A stretch of 64,000 nt of DNA from JAEZAA01 sp964514485 (GTDB lineage: Bacteria; Pseudomonadota; Gammaproteobacteria; Pseudomonadales; Oleiphilaceae), in NCBI GenBank assembly GCA_964514485.1, contig CAZEWG010000008.1, positions 1 through 64,000 of the forward strand, in the 5' to 3' direction. Both the position numbers and the translations under genes were made by a program. Shown piece after piece: positions 16,661-24,931 of the stretch. Position 1 is the first letter of the stretch; each line of letters opens with the position of its first letter. The notes under the pieces were generated by a model that was not told the origin of the DNA, searched no databases, and worked only from the letters and a program-made list of their open reading frames with translations.

Positions 16661-17587
16661 GTGAAGCCGATCCTTTCGGTGAAAAACCTGAACAAGACGT
16701 ATGCGTCCGGTTTTCAGGCCCTCAAAAATGTAAATTTGGAAATCCGCCGGGGCGAGATTTTCGCCTTGCTGGGCCCCAACGGTGCGGGTAAAACCACGCT
16801 GATCAGCATTATCTGTGGCATTGTCCAGGCGACCTCCGGTCAGGTACTGGCCGATGGCCACGACATTCAGCGTGACTTTCGTGCCGCCCGCGCCAAGATC
16901 GGGCTGGTCCCCCAGGAACTGTTCACTGACTCCTTTGAAAGCGTCTGGACCACCGTGAGCTTCAGTCGGGGCCTGTTTGGCAAGCCCGCCAATCCCGCCC
17001 ATATCGAAAAGGTGCTACGGGCGCTTTCTTTATGGGATAAGAAAGATTCCCGCATCATGACCCTCTCAGGGGGTATGAAACGCCGGGTGTTGATCGCCAA
17101 GGCCCTGTCCCACGAGCCGGAAATCCTGTTTCTGGACGAGCCCACCGCCGGGGTGGATGTGGAGCTGCGCCGGGAGATGTGGGATCTGGTGCGTCGCCTG
17201 CGGGAAAACGGCGTGACCATTATCCTGACCACCCATTACATCGAGGAAGCCGAGGATATGGCGGACCGTATCGGTGTGATCAATAGGGGTGAGATTGTCT
17301 TGGTCGAGGACAAAGTCGCCTTGATGGAGAAGCTGGGCAAGAAACAGTTGCGTCTGCACCTGCAAAGCCCCTTGGCGGAGGTGCCTGCGACCCTGGCCAG
17401 TTATCCTTTGGAGCTGTCCGAGGATGGGAGTGAGCTGATCTATACCTACGACTCCCAATGCGAGCAGTCGGGTATCAGCGATTTGCTACAGCAACTGACC
17501 GAGCAGGGGATTGCCTTTAAGGACCTGCAGTCCCGGCAAAGTTCCCTGGAGGAAATCTTCGTCAGCCTCGTGAGGTCCGGCCTATGA
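16661..17587 (+). CDS. ABC-2 exporter ATPase (YadG-like)
   Basis: A 308-residue ABC ATPase with Walker A GPNGAGKTT, signature LSGGMKRR and Walker B LFLDEPTAGVD, and a C-terminal extension of about 80 residues as in YadG. The start is a GTG at 16661 preceded by GCAGGAGG; the ATG two bases upstream runs straight into a stop. It forms an exporter with the permease encoded next, with which it overlaps by four bases. The exported substrate is unknown. The 71-bp gap from the siderophore operon leaves open whether it is co-transcribed. Confidence 0.88.
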   Translation: MKPILSVKNLNKTYASGFQALKNVNLEIRRGEIFALLGPNGAGKTTLISIICGIVQATSGQVLADGHDIQRDFRAARAKIGLVPQELFTDSFESVWTTVSFSRGLFGKPANPAHIEKVLRALSLWDKKDSRIMTLSGGMKRRVLIAKALSHEPEILFLDEPTAGVDVELRREMWDLVRRLRENGVTIILTTHYIEEAEDMADRIGVINRGEIVLVEDKVALMEKLGKKQLRLHLQSPLAEVPATLASYPLELSEDGSELIYTYDSQCEQSGISDLLQQLTEQGIAFKDLQSRQSSLEEIFVSLVRSGL

Positions 17588-18345
17588 ACCTGTACGGTAT
17601 CCGCGCAATCTATCTGTTTGAAATGGCGCGCATGTGGCGCACCAAAATGCAAAGCATTGGCACCCCGGTCTTGGCCACCTCGCTGTATTTCGTGGTGTTC
17701 GGCGCGGCAATCGGCCCGCGCATGGCGGAGGTGGATGGGCTCAGCTACGGCGCCTTTATCGTGCCCGGGCTGGTGATGATGACCCTGCTGACCCAGAGCG
17801 TCTCCAATGCCTCCTTTGGCATCTACATGCCGAAGTTCTCGGGGACCATTTATGAAATCCTGTCGGCGCCGGTGTCCTATCCGGAAATCCTGATGGGCTA
17901 TGTGGGCGCGGCGGCGACCAAATCCGCCCTGTTGGGGCTGATTATCATGGCCACTGCCCACCTGTTCGTGGACTACCAGATCGCCCACCCATTCTGGATG
18001 CTGTGCTTTCTGCTGCTCACGGCGATCAGCTTCAGCCTGTTCGGCTTTATTATCGGGGTTTGGGCGGACGGCTTTGAGAAGCTGCAGCTGGTGCCCATGA
18101 TGGTGATTATGCCGCTGACCTTTCTGGGCGGGACCTTCTACTCCATCAATATGCTGCCGCCTTTCTGGCAAAACGTTTCGCTGTTCAATCCGGTGGTGTA
18201 TTTGGTCAGCGGTTTTCGCTGGAGTTTTTACGGGGTGTCCGATGTGAACATCGCCGTGAGCCTCGGGATGACCCTGGTGTTTCTGGCGGTCTGCGTGGCG
18301 GTGATCGCCTGGATCTTCAAGACGGGTTATCGGCTGCGGGCCTGA
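17584..18345 (+). CDS. ABC-2 type permease (YadH-like)
   Basis: A 253-residue inner-membrane protein with six hydrophobic segments. The N-terminal amphipathic RAIYLFEMARMWRTKMQS and the segments IMPLTFLGGTFYSINMLPPFW and FNPVVYLVSGFRW are characteristic of the YadH/ABC2_membrane family. It works with the YadG-like ATPase, whose gene ends four bases into this one. It probably exports a lipid, glycan or drug; the sequence does not tell which. Confidence 0.88.
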   Translation: MNLYGIRAIYLFEMARMWRTKMQSIGTPVLATSLYFVVFGAAIGPRMAEVDGLSYGAFIVPGLVMMTLLTQSVSNASFGIYMPKFSGTIYEILSAPVSYPEILMGYVGAAATKSALLGLIIMATAHLFVDYQIAHPFWMLCFLLLTAISFSLFGFIIGVWADGFEKLQLVPMMVIMPLTFLGGTFYSINMLPPFWQNVSLFNPVVYLVSGFRWSFYGVSDVNIAVSLGMTLVFLAVCVAVIAWIFKTGYRLRA

Positions 18346-18529
18346 AATTTCCGGCCAGTTAGGGGCATTTCATGAAGGCGGGAGTTGGGGGTGGCGCTTT
18401 GACGGGGCCTTGTGTTGGCGATGGTGCTGCTGTTGGGAGGAGTGATGGCAGCGATTTGGGCGGCCGGTGGTGGATGAGCCCGCTCCCAAGGCCATGGAAG
18501 CCTCTCCGCGCTAACCGGCCTTATCACGC

Positions 18530-18557
18530 AAAAGGGGCAGCGGTTGCTGCCCCTTTT
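18530..18557. terminator. Bidirectional terminator
   Basis: A perfect 12-bp stem AAAAGGGGCAGC / GCTGCCCCTTTT with a 4-nt loop. T runs occur on both strands and the flanking genes converge on it, so it can serve both. Confidence 0.88.
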
Positions 18558-18562
18558 GATGG

Positions 18563-19273
18563 TTAACCCACTGCTTGGCGCCGCTTTTCAGCCGGCTCAT
18601 GCAGCATGCTGCCCAGGTAGTCCGAGAGTTTGGTGACGTTCTCGTGGTCCAGTTTGGAAAGCATTTTTTCCAGGAAGGAGTCGAACGCCTTCTGGACGTT
18701 GCGGATTGCCAGGTCCGTCACGGAGCGGGTGATGCGCCCCAGCGAGACCAGGTCGGCGGGTTGCTCGTAATAGTGGCGGATGGAGACCTGAACAATCTGC
18801 TGCATGGCTTTGATCAGGTCCTGGATATCCTGTTCCGTGACATCCTGGTCGCAGACTTGTTGCAGCGAAAAACTGACCCGTTGTTGGAGTGCCGGTTCCA
18901 GGGCGAACATTAGCCGGGCCGGCTCGGCGCCCGCGGGGGCATGCAACAGGTCGTCGACATAGTTGGCGACGGCCAGCAACCGTTGTGGGTCGAGGGAGCC
19001 GAAGAACTTGCCAATCACCAATTTGATGGCACCGGTAATCACCTTGACCCCGCTGTCGAAAGCCTTTTGCTTGGACGGGTTCATCGGCAACAGTTGTGTC
19101 GGGCCATGGTAGTAGGCTTGTAAACCCTCCTTAACCAGCTCGTAGACCGCGTCGGACAGGGCTTTGTTCAGTTGCTTGTCAGCCCCTTGAGCCGTTCTGG
19201 TTTGGGAAATGATGGAGTCTAGGCGTGTATAGAGTTCCTGAGTGACGGGAAAGCCCCAATATACGGTTTGCAA
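18563..19273 (-). CDS. Conserved hypothetical protein, paralogue A of the gene at 20544-21233
   Basis: A 236-residue, mostly helical protein with no signal peptide or membrane segment. I do not recognise its family. It starts MQTVYWGFPVTQELYT and resembles the product of 20544-21233 (MKTTFWGVPIQPSLYT) along its length: YYxxP near residue 55, an LAxYxDxLLxxP segment in the middle, and xSIRHYYEQP against ASVSYYFED. The two are diverged paralogues that lie on either side of a PF10118 gene. This copy lies 251 bp downstream of the PF10118 gene on the same strand, so it may belong to that transcript. The function is unknown. Confidence 0.72.
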   Translation of the reverse strand: MQTVYWGFPVTQELYTRLDSIISQTRTAQGADKQLNKALSDAVYELVKEGLQAYYHGPTQLLPMNPSKQKAFDSGVKVITGAIKLVIGKFFGSLDPQRLLAVANYVDDLLHAPAGAEPARLMFALEPALQQRVSFSLQQVCDQDVTEQDIQDLIKAMQQIVQVSIRHYYEQPADLVSLGRITRSVTDLAIRNVQKAFDSFLEKMLSKLDHENVTKLSDYLGSMLHEPAEKRRQAVG

Positions 19274-19308
19274 GGGTGGCTCCTGTTTACAATGGTCGTT
19301 TGCTTCCT

Positions 19309-19326
19309 ACCACCGCCGGCGGTGGT
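19309..19326. promoter_or_regulatory. 18-bp perfect palindrome upstream of paralogue A
   Basis: ACCACCGCC / GGCGGTGGT forms an 18-bp perfect palindrome 36 bp upstream of the ATG at 19273. A second inverted repeat (AACGGTGTG at 19369-19377, CACACCGTT at 19394-19402) follows. One may be an operator and the other a terminator-like hairpin downstream of the PF10118 gene. Confidence 0.4.
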
Positions 19327-19524
19327 GCTGCCGAGGGTGACTCCGTTTGCGCTTGGTCAGATACCAACAACGGTGTGGCCCTCTCCAGACAGGCACACCG
19401 TTTTGATACAGTACTTTATTACCAATTTACAGCAATTGGCAGGCGGGCAGCCGCGTCGGGGCTGGTCGGTCAAGACTGGCGACCGTCCACAACTGGCCGT
19501 CCGCGACAGCCATTCAAGCCTGCC

Positions 19525-20370
19525 TTAAGCGGTCGCTTTCAAATGCAGGGCCTCGACCTTCTCGGCAAAGGTTTCCAGTTCCTTGAGTAGATGACGGTTG
19601 TCATGTTGCCAAGGATGGAATCCGGGCTTCAGGAACGACAGCCACTCCGGAATGATCTTGGTCAGCGGGCCCGGGCTGACGAAGAAGAACTTGAAGCTTT
19701 CCAGCCAGCCCTTGATATCGCGATGGCCGCCCGTGGATTTAACGACTTGGTAGTAGAAGGGATAGAACAGGCTCCAGAAGATGATGTTGGCCAGGGTGAA
19801 GGCGAACAGGCGTTGGGCATAGGCTTTGGCACCGGTTCCCACCACTTGGTTGAAGGCGTCATAGGCCACCGCCTTGTGTTCGGTTTCTTCCAGGGCATGC
19901 CATTCCCACACGGCTTTGAAATGGGGTTCTGCGTCTCCCAGGGCGTCAATATTTTCCAGCAGGGCGTGTCCCATCAGCGCGGTGAGGTGTTCCAGGGCAA
20001 TGGTGGCCGCCAGTTGCAGCGAGTGTGGCAGCAGCCGGACCCGGTCCAGCACCTCAGTCACAATTTGCTCCATACGATCTACCGGAATGCCGGCTTCCCG
20101 CATGGCCTCGTTGTATTCCTCATGTTCCCGGGAATGAAACGCTTCCTGGCCGATAAAGGCACTGACTTGCTCTTTCAGCGTCTTGTCGGTGATCTGATCC
20201 CGGTAGTTGCGCAGGCTGTCGATGAAAAAGCGCTCGCCCACGGGGAAGAAAATAGACAGGGTGTTAAAGAAATGGGAGATATGCAGGTGTCCTTTGTTCC
20301 AGCGGTTCACCTGATCCTTGGGTAGACTAAACTTCAAGTTGCGGCGGACGGGGGTGACTTGAATAGCCAT
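19525..20370 (-). CDS. Predicted metal-dependent hydrolase (PF10118), ferritin-like
   Basis: A 281-residue protein of the PF10118 predicted metal-dependent hydrolase family. The helices carry a ferritin-like set of metal ligands: GERFF, GQEAFHSREHEEY, ALEHLTALMGH and WHALEETEHKAVAYD, spaced as in a four-helix diiron bundle. The C-terminal half has two hydrophobic stretches (about residues 185-210) that may associate with the membrane. The reaction is not established for the family, and the hydrolase name is only a prediction. It lies between two genes for paralogous unknown proteins and shares a divergent promoter region with one of them. Confidence 0.82.
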   Translation of the reverse strand: MAIQVTPVRRNLKFSLPKDQVNRWNKGHLHISHFFNTLSIFFPVGERFFIDSLRNYRDQITDKTLKEQVSAFIGQEAFHSREHEEYNEAMREAGIPVDRMEQIVTEVLDRVRLLPHSLQLAATIALEHLTALMGHALLENIDALGDAEPHFKAVWEWHALEETEHKAVAYDAFNQVVGTGAKAYAQRLFAFTLANIIFWSLFYPFYYQVVKSTGGHRDIKGWLESFKFFFVSPGPLTKIIPEWLSFLKPGFHPWQHDNRHLLKELETFAEKVEALHLKATA

Positions 20371-20427
20371 GGCATTTCTCCGAGTAGCACGAGTGACTTT
20401 TCACTCTGTTATGATTCATTCTTAAAT

Positions 20428-20447
20428 GTTACATTGGCTGATGTAAC
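20428..20447. promoter_or_regulatory. Inverted repeat in the divergent promoter region
   Basis: GTTACAT and ATGTAAC flank a 6-bp spacer, midway between the divergent starts at 20370 and 20544. The geometry fits a dimeric TetR- or MerR-type regulator controlling both genes. The binding protein is unknown. Confidence 0.55.
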
Positions 20448-20543
20448 TATATTAGGCTGTGATGGCTATATTTTGTCAAGCCATTTGATTGCAATTCGCG
20501 GAGTAGGGCAGATTGTTATGAAGGTTGTCTTAGGCAGGGGCGT

Positions 20544-21233
20544 ATGAAGACTACATTTTGGGGCGTTCCCATTCAGCCGTCTCTTTATACGGAGGCCCAG
20601 CAAGCCATTGAAATCACAATGGAGCTGGGAGAGGCGGACCTGTCACAAGCGACCCGGATCGCCTTTGACCTGATCAGCAAGCTCATTTTTGGCGCTATTA
20701 CCTCTTACTATAGAACACCAATCGAAGGTCAGCTGCCGCCGCTGCCAGCCAATGTGACCGAGCAGGAAGCCATCGAGGGGGTTGGGCTGGGGCTGGTCTT
20801 TGTCGCCGGGCGCTATCTGCAAGGCCGCACCGTGCGGGACTTGAAAGACTTGGCCCAATATCTGGACCGGCTATTGCTGCTGCATCCGGAAACCCAGCAG
20901 CCTTGCCTGGCACTGCCCTTAACGGAAGAGCTGGAAGTCCGTACCCAGGAACTTTTGGTACGTGCACGTCTGACACCGGAGCTGTTTCAGTTAAGGGGGG
21001 ATGTTCACGGCTTGATCATCGATATCGTTGAAGCTAGCGTGAGCTATTACTTTGAAGACTCGACGCAAAACGAGTCGGACCACCATCTACAACAGGTGAT
21101 CTATTACGGGATCCAGGATATCTCTGAATCCATTGCCCAGTTGGCGGATCAGTTGTTACCGACGCTGCCGGCGGAATACCTGCTGCACTTTTTTCAGTTT
21201 GTGGACGCGATGTTTTTTCAGAAGGCACAATAG
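20544..21233 (+). CDS. Conserved hypothetical protein, paralogue B of the gene at 18563-19273
   Basis: A 229-residue helical, acidic, probably cytoplasmic protein. It shares the N-terminal signature MxTxxWGxPxxxxLYT, the YYxxP motif, an LAxYxDxLLxxP-like segment (LAQYLDRLLLLHP) and a central SYYFED with paralogue A, so the two arose by duplication. It is transcribed divergently from the PF10118 gene with an inverted repeat between them. The ATG at 20544 follows AGGCAGGGGCG, a modest ribosome-binding site. The function is unknown; the context suggests a partner or regulator of the PF10118 enzyme. Confidence 0.7.
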   Translation: MKTTFWGVPIQPSLYTEAQQAIEITMELGEADLSQATRIAFDLISKLIFGAITSYYRTPIEGQLPPLPANVTEQEAIEGVGLGLVFVAGRYLQGRTVRDLKDLAQYLDRLLLLHPETQQPCLALPLTEELEVRTQELLVRARLTPELFQLRGDVHGLIIDIVEASVSYYFEDSTQNESDHHLQQVIYYGIQDISESIAQLADQLLPTLPAEYLLHFFQFVDAMFFQKAQ

Positions 21234-21254
21234 AACCTTCCTTCTTGGCGGCTC

Positions 21255-22289
21255 CTAGAATAAGGGGTTGCCTTCTGGTGTCACGGCGTAAAACAAACAG
21301 TCACTTTTGGCGATGACCGGGTTGGTGGTGATCATGAACGCTTTGAGGGGCTTGGCCGGAAACAAGCGGCCCTCTTCATTGCGGAACAGCTCCTGGACCA
21401 GATCCCGGCCGTCTTCTGCCTCCACCTGAAAAATATCCAGCCCCCGCGGCCCCAGCCAGCCCAGTTGTCGATCCCGCTCCAGAATTCCGAAGTTCAGATG
21501 CTCCACATCGGGCGGCAAGGTCAGATCAAATCCCACCTCCGGCGTGAGACTGTAGGTCAGCGTGGCATCCATCTTCAGCTCAACGCGGACCGGGTGGTGC
21601 AAAATTTCCAGCTCAAGATCGGCCGGGGGCGGAGTCAGCACGTCGGGTTGCGAGATATAGCGTATCAGCCCCTCATAGGCCACTTCGTGGGCGGCCGGAT
21701 CCTGGGCGCCGCCGCACTCGGCGGTAATGGTCGGCAGGGTGTGCTCGGAGATTTCCATCAACGCGCCGAGACGCAGGTGATTGATAATGAAACGCCGGGA
21801 GAACAGGGACGCCAGCGCCTGATGGGGGGCATCGTTGATGGTGGAGATGCAGAATGCGGGTCCGGTGCCGGAGGTGTTATGAATATCGATCAGGCATTCC
21901 GGGTTTTCTTCACGAAGGGCTTCCAAGAAGGCCTGGGCGATCCGTCCTTCCTGTTCCAGAAAGGGCTCCCGAAAACACCGGTTCAGATCGCGCCGCCCGG
22001 GTAGTTGGCGCAGGCTAAAGAGAGGTGGTTGCAGGGCCGCCACAACGGAGCCGATCAGGACGATCAGGTTAACGGCCGGAGGGCGTCGCTCAAGGAGCCA
22101 GCGGTGCAAGGCGATCATCCCCGAGGGTTCGTTACCGTGCAACAGGGTGCAGACCGCTCGGGTGCGGCTATTATCCAGCCCAGCGATGCGCATCAGGGTG
22201 GGGCCGCCCAGGCTGTGCAGGAAGTCCTCCAGAGAGGGCGTGACCTCCACGGGCGAGTCCAGAACCTTCAACGTGCCTGATTGGGTCAT
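21255..22289 (-). CDS. Succinylglutamate desuccinylase/aspartoacylase-like zinc deacylase
   Basis: The 344-residue protein belongs to the M14-like AstE/AspA family. Zinc ligands are in LLHGNEPSG (about residue 65) and LIDIHNTSGTG (about residue 155), and the catalytic Glu is likely in TITAECGGAQD. Family enzymes remove acyl groups from N-acyl amino acids or related amides. No ast arginine-catabolism genes are nearby, so AstE itself is unlikely. Its start overlaps the end of a GCS2-like ligase gene by four bases, so the pair is translationally coupled and probably acts on one amide or peptide metabolite. Confidence 0.85.
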   Translation of the reverse strand: MTQSGTLKVLDSPVEVTPSLEDFLHSLGGPTLMRIAGLDNSRTRAVCTLLHGNEPSGMIALHRWLLERRPPAVNLIVLIGSVVAALQPPLFSLRQLPGRRDLNRCFREPFLEQEGRIAQAFLEALREENPECLIDIHNTSGTGPAFCISTINDAPHQALASLFSRRFIINHLRLGALMEISEHTLPTITAECGGAQDPAAHEVAYEGLIRYISQPDVLTPPPADLELEILHHPVRVELKMDATLTYSLTPEVGFDLTLPPDVEHLNFGILERDRQLGWLGPRGLDIFQVEAEDGRDLVQELFRNEEGRLFPAKPLKAFMITTNPVIAKSDCLFYAVTPEGNPLF

Positions 22290-23776
22290 GGTTCAAGGCT
22301 CCATTCACACACCGGGCGTTGGCGATTCTGCTCTTCCAGGTAACGGCTGAGCATGGCATGCAAGGCGTCGTCCCGGGAATGGCCTGCTGCTTCGAAGCGG
22401 GCCAGCATGTGGCGCTGCCAACGGGCCGGGGTGATCCGCTGTTCGATACGACCCTCGATGACCTGCAATAACTGCTCAACTTCAGCGGCGTTGAGGGGAA
22501 TTTGCAGCAGCTTGTCCCGAATGAGGGGTAGTAATTGAAGGGCCACTTCCAACAACGGGACTTCCCGTAATTCCGCCCGATATCGGGAGGGCCAGATCAG
22601 GTTGGCGTCAATGCCGTATTTGGCGGCACGATAGAAGTTCTGTTCGGCGTAGCGAAAGGGGAGCACCCGGCTGAAGTGAGAAATACCTTCTTCCACTGCC
22701 AAGGCCGCGCCGATCAGGAATAGAGCATTGGCGCTCATGTCGATGGCGGCGGGGCCGCTGGGAAGCGCGCGCATTTCGATGCGTAGATGGCCGCCGTCGG
22801 CCGGGTCGTAGATGGCGCGATTCCAGGGCCAGGTCGTGCCTTGGTGCAGCCGCAGCTCTTCCAGTTTGGGGATGCCGCCCTGTTCCACAACCGCCAAGGG
22901 GTCTTCCGTGCTGGTGACGGGCATGATGACCGGATAGAGGGCAATGGCCTCTGCAAAAAGCTCCCAGGCACCTTCCCGTACCCAACCCTCGCCGAAGCTG
23001 ACCCGGGGCGGGTGGTGCCAGTCGATCTGGAGGGGGAGTCGGGTATCAATGGATTGTTTAAACAGGGCAATGCGGGTCTCATCCCAGAGCAGGTGTCCGA
23101 ACAGGCTGGGCGAGTTGGCCGCCAGTGCCAGGGCAATAGGGGTGACCAACTGCACCGCGTTGAAGTAAGCCGCGAACTTGCGGGGCGGCACACGCCAATG
23201 AATTTGATAGGAGGTGCTGGCTCCTTCCAGCGTGACATCTTCCATTTCCATGCGAAGTGGATCGGCGCCGTCAATATCGATGCGAAACGGCGCGCCACGA
23301 CGGCTGCGCAGGGCCCGTGACAGAACCCGGTAGCGGGGAATGTCGGTCATGGTGTGGGGATGGAAATCCCGCTGTGTGAGCGTGGGCAGAATACCAATCG
23401 GAATGATCCGCCCGTGAAACTGGTCGGCGATGCGGTTCAGGCGCCGTTCCATGTTGTTTAAGTCGGCTTGCAGGGCCAGAAAGGGGGCGTCGGTCAGCGT
23501 CAGGGGCGGGCTGTTGTATTCCAGGTTGAACCGGTTCAACTCCACCGTCAGGCCGGGTTCATTGCATTGGGCCAGTATTTCCTGATTGCGGGGCAGGACA
23601 TTCAGGTTGTGGTCGATGATGTAGTATTCCACCTCCGCGCCAATGGTGGACGGGCCAACGCCGAAGTCTTCCCGTTCCAGCAGCTGTTTCAGGGCTGCCA
23701 GGCCGGAATGGAGCTGGGTTTTGAAGGCGATGTAGTCTTCCTGTCTGAAGTCGTCTCTGGTTACGGCAAGCCCCAT
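22286..23776 (-). CDS. Glutamate-cysteine ligase family 2-like (GCS2) carboxylate-amine ligase
   Basis: A protein of 496 residues from the ATG at 23776, which has GGAG about 11 nt upstream; an in-frame ATG at 23872 would add 32 weakly supported residues. TIGAEVEYYIID is the GCS2 ATP/Mg-binding entry, and GGHLRIEMRALPSGP contains the usual RIE(M)R active-site strand. Family members join glutamate to an amine or thiol with ATP. It is not the orthologue of E. coli GshA, which belongs to another group. The coupling with an aspartoacylase-like deacylase suggests a cycle that makes or trims a gamma-glutamyl or N-acyl compound. Confidence 0.8.
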   Translation of the reverse strand: MGLAVTRDDFRQEDYIAFKTQLHSGLAALKQLLEREDFGVGPSTIGAEVEYYIIDHNLNVLPRNQEILAQCNEPGLTVELNRFNLEYNSPPLTLTDAPFLALQADLNNMERRLNRIADQFHGRIIPIGILPTLTQRDFHPHTMTDIPRYRVLSRALRSRRGAPFRIDIDGADPLRMEMEDVTLEGASTSYQIHWRVPPRKFAAYFNAVQLVTPIALALAANSPSLFGHLLWDETRIALFKQSIDTRLPLQIDWHHPPRVSFGEGWVREGAWELFAEAIALYPVIMPVTSTEDPLAVVEQGGIPKLEELRLHQGTTWPWNRAIYDPADGGHLRIEMRALPSGPAAIDMSANALFLIGAALAVEEGISHFSRVLPFRYAEQNFYRAAKYGIDANLIWPSRYRAELREVPLLEVALQLLPLIRDKLLQIPLNAAEVEQLLQVIEGRIEQRITPARWQRHMLARFEAAGHSRDDALHAMLSRYLEEQNRQRPVCEWSLEP

Positions 23777-23911
23777 CTGCAGTTGTCTCCATGACAAAAA
23801 ACGTTTCGAGGCGGTCTTTGTATTAAACAGATGCCGGGCATCTTGGATGGATGAAGATGCTAACCTGTGCAACTCCCTGGTGCAGTCACCTGTGCAGCAG
23901 GTGGTTGGATG

Positions 23912-24415
23912 CTAGTAGCCGACTTGAACGCCTTCCTGTTGAAGGCGGGTCAGCACCCGTTCCTCAATTTCGGGCACCAGGGAGAGGCCCCACTCCTGGG
24001 CCACCAGGGTGCCTTCTTCGACCATTTGGGGGATGACACTCATGGCTTTTTGGCCGATGGGGCTACGGTAGAAGTCAATCAGCTGACGGGTTTCATCCAG
24101 AGTCAGGTAGCGGTGATAGACAGGGATCATACGCTCATGAAGGCTGTGCTTGCGCAGTAACTCATCGTCGATCACGGCGTTCACTTCTTCTTGCAGGATC
24201 AGATAAACGCGGGGTTCCAGATCCGGGTTGAACTGTTTCAACGTAAGGGCAATGTGTTGGATGTAGGCTTCGCCAAAGATCCTGCCCACATCGGTGGCAT
24301 CGGTCATGGACAAGAGCTCGTAGATGGCCGCTTTTTTCTCTTCTGTCAGGTTGTCTGCATATAAGGGTGGGGAGAGGAGAAAACACATCAGTAAGACTGT
24401 TTTGAGCAGCTTCAT
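23912..24415 (-). CDS. Exported DUF2059 protein
   Basis: The 167-residue protein has a signal peptide (about residues 1-20, cut after LYA) and the DUF2059 core IPVYHRYLTLDETRQLIDFY followed by SPIGQKAMSVIPQM. It is probably a soluble periplasmic helical protein. The function of the family is not established. It stands alone on the minus strand, with 135 bp to the GCS2-like gene downstream and a structured leader on the other side. Confidence 0.8.
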   Translation of the reverse strand: MKLLKTVLLMCFLLSPPLYADNLTEEKKAAIYELLSMTDATDVGRIFGEAYIQHIALTLKQFNPDLEPRVYLILQEEVNAVIDDELLRKHSLHERMIPVYHRYLTLDETRQLIDFYRSPIGQKAMSVIPQMVEEGTLVAQEWGLSLVPEIEERVLTRLQQEGVQVGY

Positions 24416-24620
24416 AGGGACTCCTTAGCTATCCGGCGTTAAGAGCCTGGTACGGAGGAGCCAATGGGGTTCCGCTCCTTCTCAATGTGGCTCTAAATCA
24501 CGTCCTGCCGTCGCTGGACACCCATTTAGCATACTGAAGCGATCGAAAAATAAACCGTGAATCCCCGCAGGGGAAACTGGGCCGGTTTGATTTCATGCTA
24601 ATGGAACTCCACATTAAATC

Positions 24621-24650
24621 TGTGTGTTGGCATACACACATCACTGTGAT
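24621..24650 (+). promoter_or_regulatory. Structured leader elements ahead of the DUF2795 gene
   Basis: TGTGTGT and ACACACA (24621-24640, 6-nt loop) and ATCAC-T-GTGAT (24640-24650) are two adjacent perfect inverted repeats. Together with the terminator at 24665-24688 they form a chain of three possible hairpins directly upstream of the DUF2795 ribosome-binding site. Confidence 0.45.
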
Positions 24651-24664
24651 GATTCCAGACTTTT

Positions 24665-24688
24665 GAGCCTCCGTGAGGAGGCTTTTTT
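24665..24688 (+). terminator. Terminator directly before the DUF2795 ribosome-binding site
   Basis: Stem AGCCTCC / GGAGGCT with a 4-nt loop is followed by six T. The Shine-Dalgarno AGGAGG (24690-24695) of the next gene begins two bases later. It either ends a short upstream RNA or acts as an attenuator. Confidence 0.75.
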
Positions 24689-24703
24689 CAGGAGGTATGG
24701 GGC

Positions 24704-24904
24704 ATGGCACGGTCTGAGATTGATGTGAACATGCTGCAGGATTATCTCCAAGAGGTGTCCTACCCGTGTGACAAACAGGACATTCTGGATTTTGCCGAAT
24801 TGCATGAGGTGCCCTGGGATCTTCAGGTTTGGCTGGAGCATATTCCAGATCGGGAATATCAAAGTTCGGGGGATGTGTTGCGCAGTCTTGGAACCATTCA
24901 CTAA
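24704..24904 (+). CDS. DUF2795-like small protein
   Basis: A 66-residue protein fitting the DUF2795 pattern: LQDYLQEVSYPCDKQDILDFAE, then LEHIPDREYQSSGDVLRSLG. This is a small helical domain found alone or next to stress genes in many bacteria, with no known biochemical role. The start at 24704 has a strong AGGAGG 8 nt upstream; an ATG at 24697 leads to an early stop. The terminator immediately ahead suggests conditional expression. Confidence 0.75.
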   Translation: MARSEIDVNMLQDYLQEVSYPCDKQDILDFAELHEVPWDLQVWLEHIPDREYQSSGDVLRSLGTIH

Positions 24905-24931
24905 GACCAGTTTGAACACAGGGTGCGTACC

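Noticed and set aside
18563..21233. Toxin-antitoxin or phage-defence system
   Set aside because: The proteins are too large and lack nuclease, ATPase or antitoxin motifs; the PF10118 enzyme is metabolic in type.
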